DNA of 64,000 nt from assembly GCF_009806555.1 (NCBI RefSeq), contig NZ_VUOK01000018.1, positions 1 through 64,000 on the forward strand, given 5' to 3'. The stretch comes from Methylobacterium sp. 2A. GTDB lineage: Bacteria > Pseudomonadota > Alphaproteobacteria > Rhizobiales > Beijerinckiaceae. Below are positions 34,317-42,794 of the stretch, piece after piece. Within the stretch, counting starts at the first letter, position 1, and each line of letters begins with the position of its first letter. The translations under genes and the position numbers were made by a program. The notes beneath the pieces are model-generated. The model was not told the origin of the DNA. It did no database searches and was given only the letters and a program-made list of their open reading frames with translations.

Positions 34317-34904
34317 GTGTTCGCCGACCGGTTCACGGCCATGATCGATGCCTGCGTCCTCGCAGGCGTCCTTCGCCGGAACCTGATTCTCACGCTCGCG
34401 CAGTGGGAGTTCTTCCGCATCCGCTGGTCAGATCGCCTCCTCGGGGAAACGGAGCAGGCGATCGAACGGATGTTCGCCCGGAAGGGCGATTCTCTGAGCG
34501 CCGTGAAGGCGGCGCGGGCCCGAGCGGCGATGGAACGCGCGTTCGAGGACGCGATGGTCGTCGATTACGCCTCGTATCTCCCGATCTGCCAAGGTGTTGA
34601 TCCCGGCGACGCCCATGTGATTGCCGCGGCCCTGAAGACGCAGGCGCACGTCATCGTCACGGACAACATCAGGCACTTTCCATCCACGCTGCTTGAGCCC
34701 CTCGGACTGGAAGTCCGATCGGCCGATATGTTCATCGCCGACACCATCGCGCTGGACGAGGGTAAGGCGGTCGCCGCCATCCGTGACATGCGTCAACGTT
34801 TGAAGAGACCTGCCATGACACCGGCCGACCTCCTCATCGCGATGGAAGCCAATGGGTTGACGGCGGCCGTGGATATCCTTCGGCCACACGAGGCCTCCCT
34901 CTGA
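34317..34904 (+). CDS. PIN-domain protein, likely toxin
   Basis: A 195-residue PIN-fold ribonuclease candidate. Catalytic acids appear in place: Asp in AMIDACVLAG (residue 11), a Glu in RLLGETEQAI, Asp in GVDPGDAHVIAAAL and Asp in IVTDNIRHFPS. This makes it an intact enzyme by eye. A C-terminal helical part (DMRQRLKRPAMTPADLLIAM) is longer than in simple VapC. GTG 34317 follows the HTH gene stop by three bases. Together they form a complete toxin-antitoxin module, unlike the broken vapBC at 11.5-11.9 kb. Confidence 0.82.
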   Translation: MFADRFTAMIDACVLAGVLRRNLILTLAQWEFFRIRWSDRLLGETEQAIERMFARKGDSLSAVKAARARAAMERAFEDAMVVDYASYLPICQGVDPGDAHVIAAALKTQAHVIVTDNIRHFPSTLLEPLGLEVRSADMFIADTIALDEGKAVAAIRDMRQRLKRPAMTPADLLIAMEANGLTAAVDILRPHEASL

Positions 34905-34953
34905 CAGGCCGCTTCAGCGATCGGGTTCCGTCCTGCTCTCCGGACGCACACGC

Positions 34954-35721
34954 TCACCCGAACTGCTCCCGCAGAATCCGCTCGTCGAGGCTGTGGCCGG
35001 GATCGTGGAGCAGCACCAGTTCGGTCGAGCGGTCGAGCGAGGTCTCGACCGTGCAGACCCGGCGGAACTCGGTGTGGTCGGCCACGGCCGCCACGGGGCG
35101 GTGGGGAGCGTCGAGCACGTCGATCCGGATCTTGGCGTAATCCGGCAGGAGCGCGCCGCGCCAGCGCCGGGGCCGGAAGGCCGAGATCGGGGTCAGCGCC
35201 AGGAGCTTGGCGTCCAGCGGCAGGATCGGGCCGCCGACCGAGAGGTTGTAGGCGGTCGAGCCGGCGGCCGTGGCGACCAGCACGCCGTCGGCGATCAGCA
35301 GGTCGAGGCGGACATGCCCGTCCACGGCGATCTTCAGCTTGGCGGTCTGGTGCGTCTGGCGCAGCAGATACACCTCGTTGATCGCCCGCGCCCGGTGCGA
35401 GCGGCCTTCGGTGTCGAGCACGTCCATCACCAGCGGGTGGATGACGCTGCGCTGCGCCGCTTCCAGATGCTCCAGCAGATCGTCGTCCCGGAACTCGTTC
35501 ATCAGGAAGCCGACCGTGCCGCGGTTCATCCCGTATATCGGCTTCGGGTCGTCCATGAACCGGTGCAGCACCTGAAGCATCAGCCCGTCGCCGCCGAGTG
35601 CCACCACGACATCCGCCTCCTCGGGCGGGACGTGATCGTAGCGACGCATCAGGGCGGCGGCGGCCTCGCGGGCATGGCCGGTCGGACTCGCCACGAAGGC
35701 GATTTTTTTCGTGTGCGGCAT
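34954..35721 (-). CDS. nadK: NAD kinase
   Basis: A 255-residue cytoplasmic enzyme that phosphorylates NAD to NADP. The key motif GGDGLML (GGDG at residues 43-46) and the second motif [16 protein letters not shown] are intact, as is [14 protein letters not shown], which lines the NAD site. The length is that of a short proteobacterial NadK. ATG 35721 starts [15 protein letters not shown]. The gene is divergent from cutA. Confidence 0.95.
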   Translation of the reverse strand: MPHTKKIAFVASPTGHAREAAAALMRRYDHVPPEEADVVVALGGDGLMLQVLHRFMDDPKPIYGMNRGTVGFLMNEFRDDDLLEHLEAAQRSVIHPLVMDVLDTEGRSHRARAINEVYLLRQTHQTAKLKIAVDGHVRLDLLIADGVLVATAAGSTAYNLSVGGPILPLDAKLLALTPISAFRPRRWRGALLPDYAKIRIDVLDAPHRPVAAVADHTEFRRVCTVETSLDRSTELVLLHDPGHSLDERILREQFG

Positions 35722-35861
35722 GGGTCAGGCGGGGCCGGGCAGGCGCGTCGCGTCAGGCGTCATCACGTCACGGCTCCAGTGCTGACGAGCGAACCGCCCG
35801 GTTGACGTCGGTGCCGCGCATGCCCCTCACTCTCCGGACCTGCGCGACCCGGAGGCATAGC

Positions 35862-36206
35862 ATGGAGCGTCCGCTCCTCGTCTACACCACCTTTCCCGAT
35901 GCGGCCTCGGCCCTCAACATCGGCGAGGCCCTTGTCCGCGAACGGCTGATCGCCTGCATCAATGTGCTGCCCGGCATGCGCTCGGTTTACAGTTGGAAGG
36001 GCGCGATCGAGCGGAGCGAGGAGGTCGCAGCCATCCTCAAGAGCCGCGAGGGCTTGGCCGATGCCCTGTCGGCTGCCCTGAAGGCGCGCCATCCCTACGA
36101 TACGCCGATCATCCTGCACCTGCCGGTCGCCGGCGCGGATGCCGACACGGCGGCCTGGATCCTGGCGGAGACCGGCTTGGGCGCGCCGCCGCATCACGCG
36201 GCCTGA
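35862..36206 (+). CDS. cutA: Divalent-cation tolerance protein CutA
   Basis: A 114-residue ferredoxin-like-fold protein that forms stable trimers and was linked to copper tolerance. Family segments: LLVYTTFPDAASALNIGEAL, RLIACINVLPGMRSVYSWKG and the end KARHPYDTPIILHLPV. ATG 35862 has a GGAGG site seven bases upstream, which rules out the longer frame from 35598. All family landmarks are present. Confidence 0.94.
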   Translation: MERPLLVYTTFPDAASALNIGEALVRERLIACINVLPGMRSVYSWKGAIERSEEVAAILKSREGLADALSAALKARHPYDTPIILHLPVAGADADTAAWILAETGLGAPPHHAA

Positions 36207-36337
36207 CCGAAGGGAGAGGGTGCGGCGCGGGCGCGCACCCATTCGCGCCTGCCGAGGTGATCGCGTTGTCAGGCGCCGGCTGGGCGCCGCGTCGCCAGCG
36301 GGTGCTGGCCGGGCGTGCCGGATGGGGACGTGAACCG

Positions 36338-36940
36338 ATGGCGGCATCGAGCAACGGAGCGCGCATCGCGGCGCTCCTGATCGCGCTCCTCCCGAGCATC
36401 GGGAGCGCTTGGGCTGCTGGGGAGAATCCGGCGCTGACCGTCGTGCCGGCGCCGTCGGGTCCGGCCGGCCTCTCCTCGGACAATCCGCCAGCCCTGCGCT
36501 ACGGCGTGCTCTATGCCGACGACAAGGGGCGCAGCCATGTCCAATATTGCGACCTGAAGAATTTCATCTTCAAGAGCTACGCCCCGCCGGCGGCACCACA
36601 ATATGTCGGCTTCCCCCCGGGCGAAGTTGCATCGATCAAATATGCGGTCCTGCCCGTCGGCTATGTCGGCACTTGGCACACGGCGCCGGGTCCGCAATGG
36701 GTGATTACCCTGTCGGGCCGTTGGTCGGTGGAAGCGACGGACGGTTCCGTACTGGAGCAGGGACCCGGCGAGGTGGAGTTCAACGCCGACATGGAATCGA
36801 CCCCGCAGGGGCCTGAGAAGCATGTCGGGCACCTGACGCGGCAGGTCGGAGATGTGCCGAACGTGCAACTCATCGTCTCATTGAAGCCCCAGCCGGGGCA
36901 CAGCCACGAGACAGCCCCCTGCCAGCCCAGCGGACATTGA
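36338..36940 (+). CDS. Periplasmic cupin-like protein
   Basis: A 200-residue exported protein. The signal peptide reads ARIAALLIALLPSIGSAWAA. The mature part has a cupin barrel pattern: VGTWHTAPGPQWVITLSGRW followed by SVEATDGSVLEQGPGEVEF, with a His-rich tail (KHVGHLTRQ, GHSHETAP). Metal binding through His is possible but the usual HxH...E set is incomplete. The function is unknown. ATG 36338 starts the signal peptide directly; the long frame from 35993 reads through cutA in another frame. It follows cutA by 131 bases. Confidence 0.75.
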   Translation: MAASSNGARIAALLIALLPSIGSAWAAGENPALTVVPAPSGPAGLSSDNPPALRYGVLYADDKGRSHVQYCDLKNFIFKSYAPPAAPQYVGFPPGEVASIKYAVLPVGYVGTWHTAPGPQWVITLSGRWSVEATDGSVLEQGPGEVEFNADMESTPQGPEKHVGHLTRQVGDVPNVQLIVSLKPQPGHSHETAPCQPSGH

Positions 36941-36974
36941 TCTTCAGCGGGGTGTCCGACTGCGGGCGGACGCT

Positions 36975-38111
36975 TTAGACCCCGCGCACCGGATAGCTGC
37001 GGCCCTTCCACGTGGCGGCCCCGGCGCGCTCGCGGCGCAGCAGCACGTTCCACTGGATCGCCAGCGCCACCGCGACCCCGGCCGGGTGAAGCGCAATCGT
37101 CGCGAGCGGCGCCCGGACCGCCAGGGTGATGGCCGTCCGCGTCGCCAGCGACAGGGCGAGGGCCGTGGTGGCGGGGATCAGGGCTGCGGTCGGGATCAGG
37201 CCGAGCAGCCCGGCCAGGACGAGGAGCGGCGGCAGGACCTGCCCGCCGCCGAGCAGCAGGGTCCAGACGGGCAAGGCCCGGGGCGTCGCCATGCCCTCGT
37301 GGGCGTTCTTGGAGAAGCCGGCCCAGGCCTGCGCGAAGCCGTCATACATCCGGCACGTCGCCAGCGCCGCCGCGGCCCCGAGATCAGTCCGGTACCCGGC
37401 CGCACGGAACAGGCGCGGCAGGCGGACGCCATCATGCAGCGAGGTGTGGATCGCGCCGTGGCCGCCGGTCGCCGCGTAGGCCTCGGCCTCGGTCAGGATG
37501 AGCTGCCCGCAGGCTGCCCCGAGCGACGGATCTGTCAGGCGGCGCATCAGCGGGATCGGCAGGTAGCCCAGCAGCAGGAAATCGATCATCGGCACGGTCA
37601 GCATCTCGCCGAGCGTGCCCAGATCCTGCCGGGGCACGCCGCTGACCAGGGCCGCGCCGGTGCCGCGAGCCTGCGCCGCCAGGGAGGCGGCGGCTTCGGG
37701 GGCGAGGCGCACGTCGGCGTCGATGAATAGAAGGTACCGCCCGCTTGCGAGGCCGGCCATGTGGAAGCAGGCGTGGTTCTTGCCCGTCCAGCCCTCGGGC
37801 AGCGACGGCACGGCGACGAGGCGCAGGCGCGGATCGTCGATGGATCGCACGATCTCCGGGGTCGCGTCGGTGGAATGGTCGTCGCCGACGATCACCTCCA
37901 CGGGGACCGTCGTGCTGGCGAGCGCCGCCCGGACGGTGGCGGCGATGTTTCCGGCCTCGTTGCGCGCCGGGATCAGGATCGAGACGAGACCGGGATCCGC
38001 CTCCGGCCTAGGCCGGCGCAGGAGCGCGAGGTTCACGGCCGCCAGCACGGCCGGGAGGAGGGCCAGGGCGAGACCGAGCAGGGCCAGGGCCGTCAGGATC
38101 GTGTCGGTCAT
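36975..38111 (-). CDS. Membrane-bound family 2 glycosyltransferase (carotenoid-locus type)
   Basis: A 378-residue GT2 protein with one N-terminal membrane segment (LTALALLGLALALLPAVLAA), a GT-A domain and several C-terminal hydrophobic segments. GT motifs: VSILIPARNEAGNIAATVRA, the DDHSTD loop, LFIDADVRL (DxD) and the HEGMATP region. Such enzymes in C30/C40 carotenoid clusters, and the hopanoid-linked HpnB, share this layout. Next to an acyltransferase and two desaturases, it probably glycosylates a carotenoid; which sugar is unknown. ATG 38111 gives the full N-terminal helix. Confidence 0.82.
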   Translation of the reverse strand: MTDTILTALALLGLALALLPAVLAAVNLALLRRPRPEADPGLVSILIPARNEAGNIAATVRAALASTTVPVEVIVGDDHSTDATPEIVRSIDDPRLRLVAVPSLPEGWTGKNHACFHMAGLASGRYLLFIDADVRLAPEAAASLAAQARGTGAALVSGVPRQDLGTLGEMLTVPMIDFLLLGYLPIPLMRRLTDPSLGAACGQLILTEAEAYAATGGHGAIHTSLHDGVRLPRLFRAAGYRTDLGAAAALATCRMYDGFAQAWAGFSKNAHEGMATPRALPVWTLLLGGGQVLPPLLVLAGLLGLIPTAALIPATTALALSLATRTAITLAVRAPLATIALHPAGVAVALAIQWNVLLRRERAGAATWKGRSYPVRGV

Positions 38112-38178
38112 GGTCCGTGCCGGAGATGGGTCCCGCCCGGACCCTGCATCGCACGGGGGCGGCGTGGAGTCGAAACCC

Positions 38179-38952
38179 TCACGCGGCGCGGTCCCGCCCG
38201 TTCGCGACGCGGTGCGCCGGGTCGAAGCGGCGGCCGGAGAGCCGGGCCGCGAGGCTTCGCCAGAGGTCGTAGACGCCCCCGACGCCCTTCCGGCCGGAAA
38301 CCAGGGCGCGGAAACGCTCCGGATCCCGGCTGATCACGTCGGCGCTGAGCCGATCCAGGATGGCGGTCAGGTCGGCCTCCAACCGGGCGAGGCGCTGGGG
38401 CCGCGGCAGGGCGGCGAGGTCGGATGCCGGGATGGCGGGTCCGAAGGCCGCGAAGGCGCCGGCGCCGCGCTCGTCCCAGAAAGCGTATTCGAGCGCCATC
38501 GGCACGAACAGGGCGTCTGGGGCGATCTCGGCGAGCCGCGCCACGCCGGGTCGCAACGCGAGGGGCCGCGCGCGAGCATCGGCGAAGCGGCCCTGCGCGG
38601 TGATCCAGAGCATCCCGTCCGGCGTGGCCAGGATCGTGCGCGCCGCCGCCAGGAACTGCGCGGCGCCCCGGGGGCTGTCGAGATCGACCCCGAAGGCGCC
38701 GATCCGCTCGAAAATCCGGTAGCGCGCCAGCATCGCGGCGTCGAAGGGAGCCCGGCTCGGCCGCTCCGGGTAGAGGCGCCCGGCCAGCACGATGATGGTG
38801 GCCGCGTCCCACCAAGCCGGATGGTTGCAGTAGACGACGATCGGGCCGGGATGCCCGCGGTCGGGCGGCGTGCTCCAGAGCGGCAGCCGCAGCGCGTCGA
38901 GATGGCGGTGGAGATAGCGCTCGAACCACCCCACCATGAAGCGGCGGATCAT
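38179..38952 (-). CDS. Lysophospholipid-type acyltransferase (PlsC fold), likely carotenoid-sugar acyltransferase
   Basis: A 257-residue acyltransferase. The HxxxxD motif is VVYCNHPAWWDAATIIVLAG (His-Pro-Ala-Trp-Trp-Asp), and the FPEG-like block is replaced by LWITAQGRFADARARPLALR, a less common version. ATG 38952 is favoured over the long frame from 39177, which runs through a repeat region. In C30 carotenoid clusters an acyltransferase attaches a fatty acid to the glycosylated carotenoid; adjacency to the glycosyltransferase and the desaturase supports that, but a general lipid role is possible. Confidence 0.8.
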   Translation of the reverse strand: MIRRFMVGWFERYLHRHLDALRLPLWSTPPDRGHPGPIVVYCNHPAWWDAATIIVLAGRLYPERPSRAPFDAAMLARYRIFERIGAFGVDLDSPRGAAQFLAAARTILATPDGMLWITAQGRFADARARPLALRPGVARLAEIAPDALFVPMALEYAFWDERGAGAFAAFGPAIPASDLAALPRPQRLARLEADLTAILDRLSADVISRDPERFRALVSGRKGVGGVYDLWRSLAARLSGRRFDPAHRVANGRDRAA

Positions 38953-38978
38953 GGGAGAGACTTTGGGGAGATGCGCGG

Positions 38979-39039
38979 CTCTCCCTCCCCCCTCCGCGGG
39001 GGAGGGTGGCCCTCGCGTCAGCGAGGGTCGGGAGAGGGG
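38979..39039 (+). repeat. REP-like palindromic repeat, copy 1
   Basis: A 61-base G+C-rich element starting CTCTCCCTCCCCC and ending GGTCGGGAGAGGGG, able to fold on itself. An internal stem (CCTCGC/GCGAGG) sits in its right half. An inverted second copy lies 66 bases away between the acyltransferase and the desaturase genes. Confidence 0.75.
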
Positions 39040-39105
39040 AGCGCGGTTTCCGGAAGGGCTGCGACCGGCATGAGGGGATGAGCCCTGTTCTGCCACGTCG
39101 CGCGG

Positions 39106-39161
39106 CCCCTCTCCCGACCCCCTTCGGGGGCCACCCTCCCCCGCAGAGGGGGGAGGGAGAG
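39106..39161 (-). repeat. REP-like palindromic repeat, copy 2 (inverted)
   Basis: A 56-base near-identical inverted copy of the element at 38979-39039, differing mainly in the internal stem (CCCCC/GGGGG here). The pair could form a long hairpin between two carotenoid genes. Confidence 0.75.
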
Positions 39162-39173
39162 GCCGGGAGGGTG

Positions 39174-40703
39174 TCACGCCGTCGCGCGCAGGCTGCCGCG
39201 CGCGTCCTGGTCGTGCGCGTCGGCGGCGATCCAGCCCGACATCATCACCATCGGCATGCCGGGTCCCGGATGGGCGGCGCCGCCTGCGAGGTAGAGACCG
39301 CGCACCTGCCGCGAGCGGTTGCCGGGCTTGAACGCCCCCATCACCCGCCCGTGCGAGGCGAGCCCATAGATCGCGCCGTTCAGCACGTGATAGCGCTCGT
39401 GGATGTCCTGCGGCGTCAGGTGGCGCTCCACCACGATCCGCTCCTCCAGATCCGGCATGCCGGCCGTGCGCTTCAGCTTGTCGAGGATCGTCCGGCGGTA
39501 ATTCCGGAACAGCGGCCCATCCGGGCGCCAGTCGTGGTGCGGCCGCAGATACGGCGTGTGCACGAGGACGTAGAGCGCCTCGCCGCCCTCCGGCGCCACG
39601 CTCGGATCGGTGGAGGAGGGCGCCGCCAGATAGGCGGTCGGGTCCGGGGCCGGCTCGCCCTTGTTGTAGATGAAGTCGAACTCTTCTTCCGGGTCTCGGG
39701 AGAAGACGAAATCGTGGTGGTTCAGGTGCTCGTAGCGCTTGTTGAGCCCGAGATAGAGCACCACGCCCGAGCAGGCCGGCTCGGGGTTCTTCTTGGCATA
39801 GGCCCTGGCGACCTCGCCACCGACGAGCTCACGGTAGGTGCGCACCGAATCCATGTTGGAGATCACCGCGTCGAACGGCGTGACGCCCGCGGCGGTGCGT
39901 ACCCCGCGGACCGCGCCGTTGGCGGTCTCGATGCCCGTGACTTCGGTGTCGGTCTTGCAGGTGGCGCCGAGTTCCTGGGCGAGCTTGGCCAGCCCTTCGG
40001 CCACCGCCCTCGTGCCGCCCATCGGATACCAGACCCCGTCGGCGGTCTGCATGTGGGCGATGGCACAGAGCACGGCGGGTGCGCCGTAGGGCGAGGAACC
40101 GACATACTGCACGAAGTGGTCGAGCATCTGCGCGAGCCGGGCGTCCTTCACCTTCCCGCGGATCGTCGAGGCGACCGAGGCGTGCATGCGCAGGGACAGC
40201 ACGTCGCGCAGCGTGCCGGGGTTCATATTGGCGCGGATGTTGATCGTGTCGAACAGGTCCTCGACCGGCTTCCAGAAAAAGAATTTTTCCGAGACACCGT
40301 GCAGATGCTCTGAAATGGAGAGGAATTTTTTGTAGCCTTCGCCGGTGCCAGGGGCGAAGCGCTCCATGTCGCCGGCCATCCGCTCGACATCCTGCATCAG
40401 GTCGATATGGGTGCCGTCATCGAAGAAGCAGCGCCATTGCGGGTCGAGGCGGCGCAGGTCCATGTAGTCGTGGACCGAGCGGCCGGCCTCGGCAAAGATC
40501 CGCTCCAGCACCCGGGGTACGGTCAGGATGGTCGGGCCCATGTCGAAGCGGAAGCCGCCCTCGTGCAGCACCGCCGCCTTGCCGCCGAGCCAGCCGTTCT
40601 TGTCGTAGACCGTCACGCGGTGGCCCCGCGCGGCGGCGACGCACGCGGCCGCGAGTCCGCCGAGCCCGCTGCCGATGACGGCGACCGTGGAATCCTGGGT
40701 CAT
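39174..40703 (-). CDS. Phytoene desaturase-family flavoprotein (CrtI/CrtN type), first copy
   Basis: A 509-residue carotenoid desaturase/oxidase. FAD motif: VAVIGSGLGGLAAACVAAAR with the GGKAAVLHEGGFRFDMGPTI follow-on. The C-terminal family motif is GLYLAGGAAHPGPGMPMVMM, close to the CrtI signature. It acts on a membrane-embedded carotenoid. With hpnCDE making squalene and no phytoene synthase here, a C30 (diapolycopene-type) substrate is more probable than phytoene; it may be the second-step oxidase. The start is ATG 40703. The paralogue at 45438 shares the fold but not close sequence. Confidence 0.86.
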   Translation of the reverse strand: MTQDSTVAVIGSGLGGLAAACVAAARGHRVTVYDKNGWLGGKAAVLHEGGFRFDMGPTILTVPRVLERIFAEAGRSVHDYMDLRRLDPQWRCFFDDGTHIDLMQDVERMAGDMERFAPGTGEGYKKFLSISEHLHGVSEKFFFWKPVEDLFDTINIRANMNPGTLRDVLSLRMHASVASTIRGKVKDARLAQMLDHFVQYVGSSPYGAPAVLCAIAHMQTADGVWYPMGGTRAVAEGLAKLAQELGATCKTDTEVTGIETANGAVRGVRTAAGVTPFDAVISNMDSVRTYRELVGGEVARAYAKKNPEPACSGVVLYLGLNKRYEHLNHHDFVFSRDPEEEFDFIYNKGEPAPDPTAYLAAPSSTDPSVAPEGGEALYVLVHTPYLRPHHDWRPDGPLFRNYRRTILDKLKRTAGMPDLEERIVVERHLTPQDIHERYHVLNGAIYGLASHGRVMGAFKPGNRSRQVRGLYLAGGAAHPGPGMPMVMMSGWIAADAHDQDARGSLRATA

Positions 40704-40804
40704 CCTGATGGGTCGCTCCCGGGGCCGTCGAACCGGCCCGCTCTGGCGAAGCTAGATCCGCGACCGGGCGGGTCAACGCGCCACCCGGTCGCGGCGCAGT
40801 CGGC

Positions 40805-41647
40805 TCAGCCCGCCTCTGTGGACAATCGGGCCAGGAAGTTGCCGATCTCCCGGCGGCGCAGCGTCGCGTCGAGGATTTCGGGCCCGATTCCGTGGCGCCA
40901 CGCGAGGCGGCGGGCCGCCTCCGGGTCTGACCCCTGGAGCCCGGCGATCTCGTCGGCATAGGCCGCCACGGCGTCCGAATCCTCCGCGAAACCCGCCTCC
41001 ACGACGGCGGTGTCGCACAGGCGCAGCATCGCGGCGAGCTCGTCGAGGTCGAGTTCGGGATGGTATTGCGTTCCCCAGAACCAGCCGGCGCCGTGGCGGA
41101 TCTCGATCGCCTGGATGCCGAGCACGGGGTTGCCGGCGAGCACACGGGCGCCCGGCGGCGGCTCCAGCACGGCGTCCGAGTGGATCGCCGGGGCGTCCCA
41201 GGCGGCCGGTCGGCCGGCGAGCAGCGGATGGGTCCGGCCCTCTTCGGTCGGGGTGATCGACCGGGCGAAGCCGTATTCGGGCCCGCGCGGGTTCCCGGCG
41301 GCCTTGCCGCCCGCCACCGTGGCGGCGACCTGCACGCCCCAGCACGAGCCGAAGACCGGCAGGCCGGCCTCCAGGCCGGCACGCATCAGATCCAGCTGAC
41401 GGGTCACGGCGGGCGTGCCCTCGGAAACCTTGAGGGTCGATCCGGTGAAGATCAGGCCATCGAAATCGGCGAGGCCGCCCGGCAGGGCGGCGTCGGCATC
41501 GGCCGGGCTGACGAGCCGGCAGGCGGTGCCGGGAGCGAGATCGCGCACGACCGACGCGTAGGATTCGGCCGAGGTTCGGCCGGTAGCCGCGACGTGCCGG
41601 TCGCGCGCCGCGCGATCGTTGCCGTCGGCGATGAGCAGGCGGAGCAT
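40805..41647 (-). CDS. Class I glutamine amidotransferase-like protein
   Basis: A 280-residue GATase1 protein, GMP-synthase-like. Catalytic Cys102 lies in VFGSCWGVQ and the His196/Glu198 pair in GTQYHPELD. A typical LIADGNDRAARDRHVAATG N-terminus follows ATG 41647. The synthetase domain is absent, so it probably serves as a separate hydrolase (for example on gamma-glutamyl compounds) or as a partner subunit. A C-terminal extension of about 60 residues (SDPEAARRLAWRHGIGPEIL) is helical and fits similar proteins. No clear operon partner. Confidence 0.85.
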   Translation of the reverse strand: MLRLLIADGNDRAARDRHVAATGRTSAESYASVVRDLAPGTACRLVSPADADAALPGGLADFDGLIFTGSTLKVSEGTPAVTRQLDLMRAGLEAGLPVFGSCWGVQVAATVAGGKAAGNPRGPEYGFARSITPTEEGRTHPLLAGRPAAWDAPAIHSDAVLEPPPGARVLAGNPVLGIQAIEIRHGAGWFWGTQYHPELDLDELAAMLRLCDTAVVEAGFAEDSDAVAAYADEIAGLQGSDPEAARRLAWRHGIGPEILDATLRRREIGNFLARLSTEAG

Positions 41648-41895
41648 GGGGTTCCTCGTCAGGCGGGGCCGGACCGTGCCCGATCGCGGCACTCCTGTCC
41701 GCGCCCGCCGGGTCGCAGGGGCGGCGCGGATCGTCGCGCCCCCGGTCGGATGCCCAGAGAAAGATCGGTCAGCGAAGGCATCGGGCACCGGAATTTGGCA
41801 GTCGCATTCTCCAATTCAATCGCAAGGCGCGCACGGGAAGGTGATCCGCGCCGGATCACGATGACCCCCAAACAGATGATGTACTCGATCCAATC

Positions 41896-42252
41896 ATGAC
41901 CGTATTCGTTCCAGTCGAATACGCGAACGCGATCGGCGCGGAGGTTGAGATGCCAGATCTCGCGGAGATGGAGCTTTATCGTCTGGAAGCCCGGGGGTTG
42001 ATCGCGCGGGCCGAGGAGGCCGTTCGCGCCCTGGGCGCAGACGGCGCGTGCGAGGGCCATCGCCTGATGGCGGCGCAGGGCCTCACGGCGATGCGACATC
42101 TCAACCGGATCATCGAACTGCACCACAATCGCCTCGCCGCCGAGGCCCTTCCCAACGTCGCGACCCCACCGGTTGCGCCCCGCCGGACCTGGCTGGCCGC
42201 CCTGCGTCAGCGCCTCGCGATCGGCGGTCCCGCCCTGGAGACCCGGGTCTGA
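41896..42252 (+). CDS. Small protein of unknown function
   Basis: A 118-residue protein that I do not recognise. It starts MTVFVPVEYANAIGAEVEMP and then forms a mostly helical stretch rich in Ala, Leu, Glu and Arg (MELYRLEARGLIARAEEAVR). A GHRLMAAQGLTAMRHLNRII segment is followed by a Pro-rich part. No signal peptide or membrane segment. ATG 41896 is the only plausible start. It stands between two divergent or unrelated genes. Confidence 0.6.
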   Translation: MTVFVPVEYANAIGAEVEMPDLAEMELYRLEARGLIARAEEAVRALGADGACEGHRLMAAQGLTAMRHLNRIIELHHNRLAAEALPNVATPPVAPRRTWLAALRQRLAIGGPALETRV

Positions 42253-42304
42253 CGGGATCCGCCGCGTGACCTGAAACCGCATGCTGCTTCGGTGAGGCGA
42301 AGCC

Positions 42305-42784
42305 ATGGTGAGAGCCCTGCTGATCGCGCTCGCGCTGATCCTGACCGGCGTGGCGCTGCCGGCCTCCGGGAATCGATCGCCGCCTGTCTTCCACCAGGCC
42401 GTGGAGATCGAGACTCTGGTCAACCGCGCGGCCGATCTCCTGGAGGAGCGCGGGCCGGCCGCCTTCGCCGAGTTCCGGCGCAAGGGCGGCGGGTGGCGCT
42501 ACGGCGATGTCTACCTGTTCGTCGTCGACATGCGGGGGGTGGTGCTGTTCAACGCCGCCCACCCCAACCGCGAGGGGCGCGATCTGCTCCATGAGCGCGA
42601 TGCCGACGGGAAGACGTTCCACCAGGCCTTCATCGACACCGTCAGCCAGTTCGGATCGGGCTGGGTCGATTACATGTTCCCGCGGCCGGGGCAGTCGGTT
42701 CCCACGGTCAAATGGAGCTACGTCTGCGCGACGCATGTGGCGGGCGCGGAGGCGCTGATCGGGGCCGGCGTCTACGTCGAGTAG
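42305..42784 (+). CDS. Secreted single-Cache-domain protein
   Basis: A 159-residue exported protein. Signal peptide: MVRALLIALALILTGVALPA. The rest fits one Cache (sCache_2-like) domain: AVEIETLVNRAADLLEERG, YLFVVDMRGVVLFNAAHPNR and the end GSGWVDYMFPRPG plus SYVCATHV. Free-standing Cache domains bind small ligands in the periplasm and may pass the signal to a separate receptor. ATG 42305 is preceded by a weak GAGG. It is convergent with the ABC permease gene at 42795. Confidence 0.85.
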   Translation: MVRALLIALALILTGVALPASGNRSPPVFHQAVEIETLVNRAADLLEERGPAAFAEFRRKGGGWRYGDVYLFVVDMRGVVLFNAAHPNREGRDLLHERDADGKTFHQAFIDTVSQFGSGWVDYMFPRPGQSVPTVKWSYVCATHVAGAEALIGAGVYVE

Positions 42785-42794
42785 CGCGACCCGT

